Below are positions 41,068 through 50,017 of a stretch of 64,000 nt of DNA, piece after piece (the first letter of the stretch is position 1; the number at the start of each line of letters is the position of its first letter). Origin of the DNA: JAVJUV01 sp047314965 (lineage in GTDB: Bacteria; Pseudomonadota; Alphaproteobacteria; Rhodobacterales; Rhodobacteraceae). The position numbers were made by a program, and so were the translations under genes. The notes beneath the pieces are model-generated. The model was not told where the DNA came from, made no database searches, and was given only the letters and a program-made list of their open reading frames with translations. The DNA lies in NCBI RefSeq assembly GCF_047314965.1, contig NZ_JBLBVK010000051.1, positions 62,001-126,000 of the forward strand, given 5' to 3'.

Positions 41068-42327
41068 TCACCGCAGGCGTCGCAGGATCTCGTAACTGGC
41101 GTAACCATCCGGGGTCATCCCGACCGAGGCCTGGAACCGCCGGATCGCCTGAATCGTGTTCGGTCCGATTATGCCGTCCACGCCCTCGGTGTTGAAACCA
41201 CGCGCTGTCAGGAGGCGCTGCATCTCCTGTTTTTCCACGAACCTGAGGTTGCGGTCGTCGCGTGGCCAGCCTGATTTCAAAGGCCCGGCGCCGCTGATCC
41301 GATCCGACAGGTGACCTACGCCGATCACATAGGCATCCGCCGTGTTGTACCGCTCGATCACATGGAAATTGTTGAAAATCATGAATGCCGCGCCCTGAGC
41401 GCCGGCGGGCAAAAGGATCGACGCCGGACCGTGGTTCGGCACTTGCCGACCGTTTACGTCCCGAACGCCCATCGCCGCCCATTCGGACGGGCTTTTCTTG
41501 ATGCGCTCACCGGTCTGGCGAAAGTCGAAGCCGCGCGGTAGCGCCACTTCGACGCCCCATGGCTGACCCTTGCGCCAGCCGAACCGGTTCAGATAGGCGG
41601 CTGTCGAGGCCAGCGCGTCGGTCGGATCGTCCGACCAGATGTCGCGCTTGCCGTCGCCTCGGAAATCGACCGCATAGGACAGGTACGAGGTCGGGATGAA
41701 CTGGGTATGGCCCATCGCGCCGGCCCAACTGCCCGTCATCCGCGACGGCGCGACATCGCCAGACTGTATGATCTTGAGAGCCGCGATCAACTGCTGCTCA
41801 AAAAAGCGCCCGCGCCGGCCATCGAAGGCCAGCGTCGCGAGCGACTCGATCAGCGGCCGGTCGCCACGATACGTGCCGTAGGCACTTTCAAGCCCCCAGA
41901 TCGCGGTCACGACTTCGGCTTCGACGCCATAGCGCGACTCGATCTCAGCCAGCACGCGCTTGTTCTTCCGCAGCGCCTCGCGGCCGTTCTTGACCCGCGT
42001 TTCCGAGGCGGCGCTGTCGAGGTACTCCCAGATCTGCTTGGTGAACTCGGATTGATTCCGGTCCTTCTGGATCACGTCGGTATTGTAGCGAACCCCCTGA
42101 AAGGCGGCGTTGAACACGCTGTCGCGGATACCGGCGGCGCGGGCGCGCGACCGGAAGCCGTCGATCCACCGCGCGAAGGCAAGGTTGGAAGTCGAAGACT
42201 GGGCCAGCATGATGGAACCCTCCTCCGATGGCCTGGGTTTCGGGGGATTCGACACTTCGGGCGCTGAACTGGCAGGGCCTGCCATTACCAGTAAGAGCCC
42301 CAGAAGCGCGACCTTGACTGATCGCAT
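41068..42327 (-). CDS. lytic murein transglycosylase with peptidoglycan-binding domain
   Basis: A 419-residue MltB-like enzyme with a signal peptide (residues 1-21, LGLLLVMAGPASSA). The catalytic Glu is in WGLESAYGTYRGDRP (about residue 147), with GAMGHTQFIPTSYLSYAVDF and ASTAAYLNRFGW downstream. The last 60 residues form a PG_binding_1 domain (GVDGIIGPNTIQAIRRFQ). It cleaves glycan strands in the periplasm, forming anhydro-muropeptides. Confidence 0.95.
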   Translation of the reverse strand: MRSVKVALLGLLLVMAGPASSAPEVSNPPKPRPSEEGSIMLAQSSTSNLAFARWIDGFRSRARAAGIRDSVFNAAFQGVRYNTDVIQKDRNQSEFTKQIWEYLDSAASETRVKNGREALRKNKRVLAEIESRYGVEAEVVTAIWGLESAYGTYRGDRPLIESLATLAFDGRRGRFFEQQLIAALKIIQSGDVAPSRMTGSWAGAMGHTQFIPTSYLSYAVDFRGDGKRDIWSDDPTDALASTAAYLNRFGWRKGQPWGVEVALPRGFDFRQTGERIKKSPSEWAAMGVRDVNGRQVPNHGPASILLPAGAQGAAFMIFNNFHVIERYNTADAYVIGVGHLSDRISGAGPLKSGWPRDDRNLRFVEKQEMQRLLTARGFNTEGVDGIIGPNTIQAIRRFQASVGMTPDGYASYEILRRLR

Positions 42328-42424
42328 GGGACACCTGTTTTTTTAGTCTGCTCAAATACAGGCTAACCGGATTCGCAACGCTCAGGAAGTCACTTCAGAG
42401 TTGTGCGCGACGCCTTGCCGGTTA

Positions 42425-44680
42425 CTAGCGCCGGTTACGCGTCACCTTGCGTTTGACCTTCTGGACCTTCTTCTTCGACTTAGCGATCTTTCGCCGGACA
42501 GGCCGGCCGCGCGCACCCTTTCGGCCCTGAGGAATCGTACCGCCGCCGACCTCCAGAAGTTCCAGCATCAAGCCGCCCGTCACGGGTACCGCCTCGGTCA
42601 GGCGAACGGTAACCTTCTGGCCCAGTCCAAGCGTCAGACCGGTATCGGCCCCCATCAGGGTCTGGCTGTCCGCATCGAAATGGAAGTACTCGCTGCCGAT
42701 CGTACGGACGGGAATGAGACCGTCGGCCCCGGTTTCGTCCAGTCTCACGAAGGCGCCGAAGCGTTGGATGCCAGAGATACGGCCCGTCAGCTCGGTGCCT
42801 ACCCGCTCGGAGAGATAGGCCGCAAGATAACGGTCGGTGGTGTCCCGTTCAGCCGCCATCGACCGGCGCTCGGTCTCGGAGATGTGTTCGCCGGTGGCGT
42901 CCAGACGCTCGATCTCTTCCAGGGAAAGGCCGTCATCGCCCCAGCCATGCCCCCTGATCAGCGCGCGGTGTACGACAAGGTCGGAATATCGGCGGATTGG
43001 GGAGGTGAAGTGTGCATAGGCCTTCAAAGCAAGTCCGAAATGACCGAAATTCTCCGGTGCGTAATAGGCTTGCGTCATGGCGCGCAGCGTCGCCATGTTG
43101 ATCAGTTCGTCATAGTCGGTGCCTTCGGACTGGGCAAGCAGGCGGTTCAGATGGCCGGTCTTGAGGACCTGGCCCTTGGCAAGGACCAGCCCGGCCGATT
43201 GCGCGGTTTCCCGCAGTGCATCGAGCTTCTCGGGCGCGGGTTCCTCGTGGACCCTGTAAAGGAGCGGCTGGCGCTTGGCCCCCAAGGTTTCGGCGGCGGC
43301 GACGTTGGCGAGGATCATGAACTCTTCGATCAGACGGTGGGCGTCGAGCCTGTCCTTGAACGCGACGGAGCGGACCTTGCCTTCGTCATCGAGGACGATA
43401 CGGCGTTCGGGCAGATCAAGATCGAGAGGTTGGCGGGCGTTGCGGGCCTGTTTCAGCGCCTCGTAGGCGTCGAAGAGCGGCTTCAGCACATCGTCCAGCA
43501 GCGGGGCGGTCCGGTCGTTGGGCGCGCCATCGACGGCGGCCTGGACTTCCTCGTAGTCGAGCGAGGCGACCGAGCGCATGAGACCGCGCACGAAGCGGTG
43601 AGAGACCTTGTTTCCATGGGCATCGATCTGCATCCGGACGGCGACGCAGGCCCTTGGCACGCCTTCGTGGAGGGAGCAGAGATCGCCCGACAGACGGTCG
43701 GGCAGCATGGGCACGACGCGGTCGGGAAAATAGGTGGAGTTGCCGCGATTCCACGCCTCGCGATCCAGCGCGCTTCCCGGCGTGACATAATGAGCGACAT
43801 CGGCGATGGCGACCCAGATGACATGGCCACCCTTGTTCTTCGGATCGTCGTCGGCGTGGGCAAAACATGCGTCGTCATGGTCCCGCGCATCCGAGGGGTC
43901 GATCGTCAGCAGCGGCATGTCGCGCAGGTCTTCGCGGCCCGAAAGGCCCGCTGGCGTCATGGCGTCGGCTTCGGCGATGGCGGCGTCCGGGAAGTCGTCG
44001 GGAATGCCGTGCTGGTGGATCGCGATCAGGCTGACGGCCTTTGGCTGGGAGGGATCGCCAAGGCGCGTGACGATCCGCGCGCGCGGCAGGCCCATGCGGT
44101 CCTTGGGGCCGGATTGCTCGGCCTCGACCAGTTCGCCATCCTTCGCGCCATGAGTCGCGTCCGGGGCCACGCGCCATTCGCGATCGACGCCCTTGTCGAT
44201 GGGCAGGATGCGGCCGCCCTCAGCGGACTTTCGAAAAACACCCAGTATTTTCCGTGGGTTGGTTCCGATGCGGCGGATCAGGCGTGCCTCGTAGGCGTGG
44301 TCCTCGGCCTTGACCAGCGTCACGCGAGCGAGGATGCGGTCGCCTTCGCCCAGCGCCGGATCGGACTCGCGCGGGATGACAAGGACCACCGGCTCGGGGC
44401 TTTCGCCCTGCCACTCCAGCGGGCGCGCGAAGAGGTCTCCGTCGCGGTTGGGACCGGTCACCAGCAGAACCGAGACGGGTGGGAGGCGGTCGGGATCGCG
44501 GTAGGTCTTCCGGCGCTTCTCGAGATGGCCATCGGCTTCGAGGTCGCGCAGGATGCGTTTCAACTCGATCCTGTCGGATCCCTTGATGCCGAACGCCTTC
44601 GCGATGTCGCGCTTCGACGTCTGGGAGGGATTCTCGGAGATCCATTCGAGGATCTCGTCTCTGGAAGGGATACGAGCCAT
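42425..44680 (-). CDS. rnr: ribonuclease R
   Basis: A 751-residue 3'-5' exoribonuclease. In order: an N-terminal winged helix (ILEWISENPSQTSKRDIAKAFG), cold-shock-like domains, the RNB catalytic domain with DPSDARDHDDACF (magnesium-binding Asps), a C-terminal S1 domain (LTGRISGIQRFGAFVRLDE) and a very basic tail rich in Lys and Arg. It degrades structured RNA and acts in tmRNA and rRNA quality control. Three 11-bp repeats lie about 130 bases upstream. The long + frame over the same DNA is an antisense artefact. Confidence 0.97.
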   Translation of the reverse strand: MARIPSRDEILEWISENPSQTSKRDIAKAFGIKGSDRIELKRILRDLEADGHLEKRRKTYRDPDRLPPVSVLLVTGPNRDGDLFARPLEWQGESPEPVVLVIPRESDPALGEGDRILARVTLVKAEDHAYEARLIRRIGTNPRKILGVFRKSAEGGRILPIDKGVDREWRVAPDATHGAKDGELVEAEQSGPKDRMGLPRARIVTRLGDPSQPKAVSLIAIHQHGIPDDFPDAAIAEADAMTPAGLSGREDLRDMPLLTIDPSDARDHDDACFAHADDDPKNKGGHVIWVAIADVAHYVTPGSALDREAWNRGNSTYFPDRVVPMLPDRLSGDLCSLHEGVPRACVAVRMQIDAHGNKVSHRFVRGLMRSVASLDYEEVQAAVDGAPNDRTAPLLDDVLKPLFDAYEALKQARNARQPLDLDLPERRIVLDDEGKVRSVAFKDRLDAHRLIEEFMILANVAAAETLGAKRQPLLYRVHEEPAPEKLDALRETAQSAGLVLAKGQVLKTGHLNRLLAQSEGTDYDELINMATLRAMTQAYYAPENFGHFGLALKAYAHFTSPIRRYSDLVVHRALIRGHGWGDDGLSLEEIERLDATGEHISETERRSMAAERDTTDRYLAAYLSERVGTELTGRISGIQRFGAFVRLDETGADGLIPVRTIGSEYFHFDADSQTLMGADTGLTLGLGQKVTVRLTEAVPVTGGLMLELLEVGGGTIPQGRKGARGRPVRRKIAKSKKKVQKVKRKVTRNRR

Positions 44681-44806
44681 ATCTCCGCGCTATCACGCGC
44701 CGCCGGAGCTTTGAAGATGCAACGTTCGGTGGGGCGCGAACGCTGAAACTCCGCGACTCGGGCTGTTTCGTTCATTTCCTCAGATTTTGGACACAAGGCG
44801 CTGTCG

Positions 44807-44840
44807 GCGTTCCGTATGCGTTGTGTATGCGTTCCGTATG
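44807..44840. repeat. three tandem 11-bp repeats upstream of rnr
   Basis: GCGTTCCGTAT, GCGTTGTGTAT and GCGTTCCGTAT follow directly on one another (44807-44839). The period equals one helical turn. The array sits between the DUF2064 gene end and rnr, 127 bases upstream of the rnr start, and could bind a regulator. Confidence 0.55.
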
Positions 44841-44899
44841 GCAAAGCGTCAGCGGATTCGCGGGTGAACTCGGCGAACGCCCGTTTTGTGACCAGAGCG

Positions 44900-45478
44900 T
44901 TAACGTCCCTTGGCGAGGTCGCGCGCCGTGTCCACATCGCTGAGTTCGTCGATCAGCGCCACCGGCTGCGGCAGGGTGGGCAGCGCATCGGCCAGCGTGT
45001 CAGGGTGTGACCAGCGCACAGGCGCGAAGATTCCGGCTGGCTGCTGGCCGGGATGGCGCAGACCGACCAGCCAGAAGCCGCCGTCGGCGGCGGGTCCGAT
45101 GACGGATGGCGCGTGGCCCAGCGCCCGGAATGCGCGCACGATATGAACCTTTTCGATACCGGGAATATCGGCACCGACCAGAAGAGCCGGACCGGGCAAG
45201 GCACCCAACGCGCGTGCCATGCGCTGGCCCAGATCGCCCCGCCCCTGCGCAAGGCGCGGCAGGTCGGAGGGCCAGACACGGCTGGCCAGTCCTTCGCGGT
45301 CCGGGGAAACGGAAAGAACGATGTCCCAGCGCGGATCGCGCAGGCGGCGCAGAAGCGACAGCGCGTGCCGGCGAAACCAGCAGGCGGCCTCGGTCATTCC
45401 GATTTCGGCTCCGAGACGCGTTTTCACCCGGCCTGGGCGCGGCTCCTTGACCATGACGATCAGGGTCGGGCGTCTCAC
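44900..45478 (-). CDS. DUF2064/TIGR04282-type glycosyltransferase
   Basis: A 192-residue GT-A-like protein. LIVMVKEPRPGRVKTRLG at the N-terminus is the nucleotide-sugar motif, LLVGADIPGI holds the metal-binding Asp region, and GPAADGGFWLVGLR follows. The family includes a glycosyltransferase linked to arsenosugar biosynthesis, but many members are uncharacterised. Its start overlaps the GNAT gene stop. It ends a minus-strand run with dapE. Confidence 0.82.
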   Translation of the reverse strand: MRRPTLIVMVKEPRPGRVKTRLGAEIGMTEAACWFRRHALSLLRRLRDPRWDIVLSVSPDREGLASRVWPSDLPRLAQGRGDLGQRMARALGALPGPALLVGADIPGIEKVHIVRAFRALGHAPSVIGPAADGGFWLVGLRHPGQQPAGIFAPVRWSHPDTLADALPTLPQPVALIDELSDVDTARDLAKGR

Positions 45479-45888
45479 AATTCGCGCACCATCTCCCGAT
45501 GCGGGATGCCCGCGTCGAGAAACTCGGGGCCGTAGACGGAAAAGCCCAGCGCCTCGCAGAACCCGATGGCGTGAGTCTGGGCGCCAAGCATCGCACGGGC
45601 GGCGCAGCGACGGGAAAGTTCCTCGACCGCGAAGAGCACCAGCGCCTTGCCAAGCCCAGTGCCGCGCGCCTCTTTAAGGACCGCGACGCGGCCGATCTTG
45701 CCGACCTTGCCCGACATCAGAAGGCGGGCTGTGCCGACCGCGTTGCCATTCGACGTGGCAATAAGGTGGATCGCATGAGGGTCCTTCCCGTCGACCTCGT
45801 CCTCGACGGTGACGCCCTGCTCCTCGATGAAAACGGTGCGGCGGATCGCGAGAACCGTCTCAAGATCGTCGGTCACCGAGATGGTCAT
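45475..45888 (-). CDS. GNAT family N-acetyltransferase
   Basis: A 137-residue ElaA/YjdJ-like acetyltransferase. RRTVFIEEQGVTVEDEVDGKD is typical of this subgroup, and the acetyl-CoA loop is KEARGTGLGKALV (about residue 72). HAIGFCEALGFSVYG follows. ATG 45888 overlaps the dapE stop (ATGA); a longer in-frame reading would lie antiparallel in codon phase to dapE and is not used. Substrate unknown. Confidence 0.9.
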   Translation of the reverse strand: MTISVTDDLETVLAIRRTVFIEEQGVTVEDEVDGKDPHAIHLIATSNGNAVGTARLLMSGKVGKIGRVAVLKEARGTGLGKALVLFAVEELSRRCAARAMLGAQTHAIGFCEALGFSVYGPEFLDAGIPHREMVREL

Positions 45889-47030
45889 CCCTCGAACCAG
45901 TCGTCGAGGATACGCCGATAGATTTTCTTGAGCGCGTGCACCTGCGCGACTTCGACGCGTTCGTCGACCTGGTGCATGGTCTGGCCGACAAGGCCGAATT
46001 CCACCACCGGGCAATGGGACCGGATGAAGCGCGCGTCGGAAGTGCCGCCCGACGTCGAAAGCTCGGGCGTGACGCCTGTCTCCGCCCGGACAGCCGCCGC
46101 GACCAAGTCGGAGAGCGGACCGGGAGGCGTGAGGAAGCTTTCGCCCGATACCTTGGTGGTCATGTCGATGGTAACGCCGGTTTCTTCGGCCAGACGCGCG
46201 GCCTCGCCCGCCATCCACTCGGTCAGAAGCGCCGAGGTATGGGTATCGTTGAAGCGGATATTCACGGTGGCGCGGCAGCTCGCGGGAATCACGTTGGTCG
46301 CGGGGTTCCCGGTGTCGAAGGTGGTGACGGCCAGCGTCGAGGGGTCGAAATGCGCGGTGCCTTCGTCCAGCGTCGCCGAGGCCAGGCGATCGATCAGGCG
46401 GGCCAGTACGGGCACCGGGTTCTTTGCCCTGTGCGGATAGGCGGCGTGGCCCTGGATGCCGGTCGCGGTGAAGAATGCCGTCATCGAGCCGCGGCGGCCT
46501 ATCTTGATCATGTCGCCGAGGGTGTCGGGGCATGTGGGCTCGCCGACGAGGCAGGCGGTCATCGCCTCTCCGTGCGCCGCCATCCAGTCGAGGATCGCGG
46601 TCGTGCCGTCGGTGGCGTCTCCCTCTTCGTCGCCGGTGACGGTGATCAGGATCGCTCCGTCGGGCGGCGCTTGCCGGACCTTTTCGATGGCGGCGGCCAC
46701 AAAGGCGGCGACGCCGGATTTCATGTCGGTCGTGCCGCGCCCGTACATCCAGCCGTCGCGGATCTCGGCGCCGAATGGGTCGGCGCTCCAGTCCGCCGGG
46801 TTACCCACGGGTACGACATCGGTATGGCCGTTGAAACCGAAGGTCCGGGGATGGCCTTTTTCGCCCCACCGCGCGATGAGGTTCGCCACCCCGCCCCGGT
46901 CTGCGCGGTGGGTTTCGAACCCGGCCTCGGAGAGCATCCGTTCGAGCAGCCGGATCGCGCCGCCTTCCTCGGGAGTGACGGAGGCGCATTGCACGAGGCG
47001 GGCGGTGAGTTCTGCGGCGTCGATTGTCAT
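45885..47030 (-). CDS. dapE: succinyl-diaminopimelate desuccinylase
   Basis: A 381-residue M20-family metallohydrolase of the lysine and diaminopimelate pathway. Zinc and catalytic residues are visible in FNGHTDVVPVG (His, Asp), GRGTTDMKSG (Asp) and TGDEEGDATDG (Glu pair). It acts two steps after DapD, whose gene is upstream on the same strand. Confidence 0.96.
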   Translation of the reverse strand: MTIDAAELTARLVQCASVTPEEGGAIRLLERMLSEAGFETHRADRGGVANLIARWGEKGHPRTFGFNGHTDVVPVGNPADWSADPFGAEIRDGWMYGRGTTDMKSGVAAFVAAAIEKVRQAPPDGAILITVTGDEEGDATDGTTAILDWMAAHGEAMTACLVGEPTCPDTLGDMIKIGRRGSMTAFFTATGIQGHAAYPHRAKNPVPVLARLIDRLASATLDEGTAHFDPSTLAVTTFDTGNPATNVIPASCRATVNIRFNDTHTSALLTEWMAGEAARLAEETGVTIDMTTKVSGESFLTPPGPLSDLVAAAVRAETGVTPELSTSGGTSDARFIRSHCPVVEFGLVGQTMHQVDERVEVAQVHALKKIYRRILDDWFEG

Positions 47031-47070
47031 GCCCCCGTGCTAGCGTGCCGCGAGGGCCTCTGCAACGGGG

Positions 47071-47706
47071 CTAGAAGCCCAGTGCCGCGATGGCCTCGGG
47101 CAGGGACCGCGGGTGATCGATGATGCTGTGAGCCGTCTCCCATTCGTCGGGCTGGCCATAGCCCCAGCGCACCGCGATAGAGGCCATGCCCACCTCGGCC
47201 GCCGCCGCGTGGTCATGGTGGCGGTCTCCAACCATGACGGCGCGGGCCGGGTCTTCGCCGGTGGTAGCCAGAGCATGGCGGAGAAGATCGCCCTTCCAGT
47301 TGTTGGTGCCATCGAGCTCGGGGCCGAATTCGGCGACCATCTTGGGAGCAAGGCCGAAATGGGCGGTGATCAGCCGGGCGTAGTCATGCGGCTTGGCGGT
47401 GGCGAGGTAGAGCCGGAACCCGGCCGCGATCAGAGCGTCAAGCGCATCGTGAACGCCCTCGTAGACCTGAGCGTCGTACATGCCGGTGGCCTTGTAATGG
47501 CTGCGGTAGGCGGCGAGCACCGGGTCGGGATCTGTGATGCCGATCTTCGCGAAGGAGTCGACGAACGGCGGGCCGATCATCCATGTGAGATCGGATCGGG
47601 CCAAGTCATCGCGGCCATTGCTGGAAAACGCGTGGCCCAGCGAAGCCAGGATGCCGGGACGCGAATCCATGAGCGTGCCGTCGAGATCAAGAAAGACCGC
47701 TGTCAT
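47071..47706 (-). CDS. HAD-superfamily hydrolase (phosphoglycolate phosphatase-like)
   Basis: A 211-residue haloacid dehalogenase-fold phosphatase. Motif I FLDLDGTLMDSRPG with the two Asps, motif II in YLATAKPHD, and motifs III/IV in NWKGDLL and MVGDRHHDHAAA are all present. The cap is of the small helical type. Substrate unknown. Its start overlaps the stop of the small upstream protein by four bases. Confidence 0.9.
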   Translation of the reverse strand: MTAVFLDLDGTLMDSRPGILASLGHAFSSNGRDDLARSDLTWMIGPPFVDSFAKIGITDPDPVLAAYRSHYKATGMYDAQVYEGVHDALDALIAAGFRLYLATAKPHDYARLITAHFGLAPKMVAEFGPELDGTNNWKGDLLRHALATTGEDPARAVMVGDRHHDHAAAAEVGMASIAVRWGYGQPDEWETAHSIIDHPRSLPEAIAALGF

Positions 47707-48050
47707 GCCTCGTCGTCCTCTTCGCCATAGAAAGGGGTCATCTCGGCGACAATGACGGCGTTGTCGGCCAGCGCGCGGTCCATAAGTTCGCGCTCCTCCT
47801 CGCCGATCTCGTGCCCGAGCTTCTCACGGTCCTCGAGCGTGCCGTAGCCTGAGACATCGAGCGGCGCGAGACCGGCCTCTTTCAGGATCTTGACGGTTTC
47901 GCGCACAGCTTCGGCCTCGTCCACGCCGCTGGAGTAGCAGAGCAATCCGGCCCCGGTCGCGCCGTCGGGCAATCCGTCATCCGGTTTGCGACCGACCTGC
48001 ACGAGCAGGGTAAAGACCCGTTGCGGGCGTTTTGTCTTTTCGTTCGTCAT
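47703..48050 (-). CDS. conserved hypothetical protein in the dap run
   Basis: A 115-residue acidic protein. QRVFTLLVQVGRKP, GAGLLCYSSGVDEAEAVRETV and LAPLDVSGYGTLEDREKLGHEI are the main conserved-looking segments; the C-terminus is Glu/Asp-rich. ATG 48050 is chosen over ATG 48062. It lies between dapD and the HAD gene and is translationally coupled to the latter. No known domain. Confidence 0.78.
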   Translation of the reverse strand: MTNEKTKRPQRVFTLLVQVGRKPDDGLPDGATGAGLLCYSSGVDEAEAVRETVKILKEAGLAPLDVSGYGTLEDREKLGHEIGEEERELMDRALADNAVIVAEMTPFYGEEDDEA

Positions 48051-48131
48051 GGCCAAGGCCATATGCCCCGGCGCGGACGAAGTCTATATCGACCCGCGGT
48101 CGAGTGGCGGAAAGCCCGGAACGCCGGCCGC

Positions 48132-48959
48132 CTAGTCGCGGAGAAGCTCGTTGATCCCGGTCTTGGAGCGGGTTTTCTCGTCGACGCGCTTCACGATCAC
48201 GGCGCAGTAGAGGTTGATTCCGTTCTTGGAAGGCATCGAGCCCGCGACCACCACCGAATAGGGCGGCACCTCGCCGTACATGACCTCGCCGGTTTCGCGG
48301 TCGACGATCTTGGTGGACTTGCCGATGAAGACGCCCATGCCGAGAACCGAGCCTTCGCGGACGATGCAGCCTTCGACCACTTCGGAGCGGGCGCCGATGA
48401 AACAATTGTCCTCGATGATCGTCGGACCCGCCTGCATCGGCTCCAGCACGCCGCCGATGCCGACGCCGCCGGAGAGGTGGACGTTCTTTCCGATCTGCGC
48501 GCAGGACCCGACGGTAGCCCAGGTGTCCACCATGGTGCCGCTGTCGACATAAGCGCCGAGGTTGACGAAGGAGGGCATCAGCACCACGCCCGGCGCGATA
48601 TAGGCCGAGCGGCGCACGATACAGTTGGGAACGGCGCGGAAGCCGGCCTTTTTCCAATCCTTCTTCTTCCAGCCCTCGAACTTGGAGTCCACCTTGTCCC
48701 ACCAGTCGCTGCCCTGAGGTCCACCGGACTGCTTTTCCATGTCCTTGAGCCGGAAGCCGAGCAGAACCGCCTTCTTGGCCCACTGGTTGACATGCCAGGC
48801 GCCGTCGTCCTGCCGAACGGCCACGCGGAGCGAGCCGGAATCGAGCGCTTTCAGCGTGTCCTCGATCGCCTCGCGGGCCTCGCCCTTGGTGGCGGGCGTG
48901 ATCTGATCGCGGGTTTCCCACGCGGCTTCGATGGCTGCTTCAAGCTGGGCGTTCGACAT
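48132..48959 (-). CDS. dapD: tetrahydrodipicolinate N-succinyltransferase
   Basis: A 275-residue left-handed beta-helix acyltransferase of lysine and peptidoglycan precursor synthesis. Hexapeptide repeats run through residues 100-220 (IAPGVVLMPSFVNLGAYVD, GGVGIGGVLEPM). GARSEVVEGCIVREGSVLGMGVF is typical of DapD. ATG 48959 follows GGAAGGA; the start 39 bases further upstream is weaker. Confidence 0.96.
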   Translation of the reverse strand: MSNAQLEAAIEAAWETRDQITPATKGEAREAIEDTLKALDSGSLRVAVRQDDGAWHVNQWAKKAVLLGFRLKDMEKQSGGPQGSDWWDKVDSKFEGWKKKDWKKAGFRAVPNCIVRRSAYIAPGVVLMPSFVNLGAYVDSGTMVDTWATVGSCAQIGKNVHLSGGVGIGGVLEPMQAGPTIIEDNCFIGARSEVVEGCIVREGSVLGMGVFIGKSTKIVDRETGEVMYGEVPPYSVVVAGSMPSKNGINLYCAVIVKRVDEKTRSKTGINELLRD

Positions 48960-49022
48960 GGCTGGTATCCTTCCCTCGGGGTCGTTCCCCGCGCACATAG
49001 CGCCCTTGGTGCGTCAGGGCAA

Positions 49023-49946
49023 TCAGTCGAACGGTCCGGGCGCCGGATTTGCCCCGCAGACCAGGACCGCGACACGTTCGCCGGGTTCGGGGGTGTAGGC
49101 CCCGCTTGCGAGCGCAGCGAGAGCCGTCGCGCCGGCCGGCTCGACCCATTGCCGGAGACCCTGCCAAAGCCGGTGTTGCGCGGCCTCGATCGCGTCATCG
49201 GTGACGGTAACGACCGGCGTATCGAAACGCTGTGCGAGGTCGAAGCAGATCGACCCGATGCGTTTCGCGCCAAGGGCATTCGCCGCAATGCCGCCGACCT
49301 CGATATCGACGGGCTGGCCCGCCTTTCGCGCGGCGCCGAGCGTCGCGCAGGATTCAGGCTCGACGGCAACGACCTTGCGCCGCCCTTGCAGCCACAGGAG
49401 CGCGCCGCCGATCAGCCCGCCCCCGCCGACGGCGATCAGCACGGTATCGACGCCGTCGAGCCCCTGTTCTTCCCATTCGCGCATGAGCGTACCCTGCCCC
49501 GTGACCGTCGCAGGATCGTCGTAGGCGTGAACCTGGATGGCCCCGGTCCGGGCCTCGTGTTCGCGCGCGGCTGCCAGGGCCTCGGCATAGGTGCCGGACA
49601 CCACGACGAGATCGGCGCCGGTGCTGCGGATCAGGGCGATCTTCGACGGACCGGCGAGTTCTGGCACGAAGATCCGGGCCGGATGACCCAGCGCGCGCGC
49701 CGCATATGCCACGGCCGCGCCGTGGTTGCCGCCGGATGCGGCGACGATGCCCGCTTGGGGAACGGCGCGTGAGAGAAGCGAGTTGAACGCGCCACGGACC
49801 TTGAAGCTGCCAGTCAGTTGCGTGTTTTCGAGTTTGACCTCGAGCGGCGCATCGAGACCGAGATCACGCGCGATCAAGACAGGCGTGCGGTGAATGCGGT
49901 CTCGGACGCGCTCATGGGCCACAGCTATCTCTGCTGGATCGATCAT
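49023..49946 (-). CDS. threonine/serine dehydratase-like PLP enzyme
   Basis: A 307-residue fold-type II PLP enzyme. PLP-binding Lys is in TGSFKVRGAFNSL (about residue 48), the substrate loop is ASGGNHGAAVAY, and the phosphate loop is GGGGLIGG. It lacks the C-terminal regulatory domain of biosynthetic IlvA. It may deaminate threonine or serine, or be a serine racemase or hydroxyaspartate dehydratase. ATG 49946 follows GGAGG; a longer in-frame start at 50333 overlaps the divergent LOG gene and is rejected. Confidence 0.88.
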   Translation of the reverse strand: MIDPAEIAVAHERVRDRIHRTPVLIARDLGLDAPLEVKLENTQLTGSFKVRGAFNSLLSRAVPQAGIVAASGGNHGAAVAYAARALGHPARIFVPELAGPSKIALIRSTGADLVVVSGTYAEALAAAREHEARTGAIQVHAYDDPATVTGQGTLMREWEEQGLDGVDTVLIAVGGGGLIGGALLWLQGRRKVVAVEPESCATLGAARKAGQPVDIEVGGIAANALGAKRIGSICFDLAQRFDTPVVTVTDDAIEAAQHRLWQGLRQWVEPAGATALAALASGAYTPEPGERVAVLVCGANPAPGPFD

Positions 49947-50017
49947 CACGCCTCCGGGATTGGACAAATCGTGGCCTTCCTGCCATGCAAATACCTGCGA
50001 CGACAAGGAGCATGCGT

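Noticed and set aside
42401..44746. Open frame of 781 codons on the plus strand
   Set aside because: It lies exactly antisense to rnr, which has complete RNase R motifs. High GC and codon bias leave the opposite frame open.
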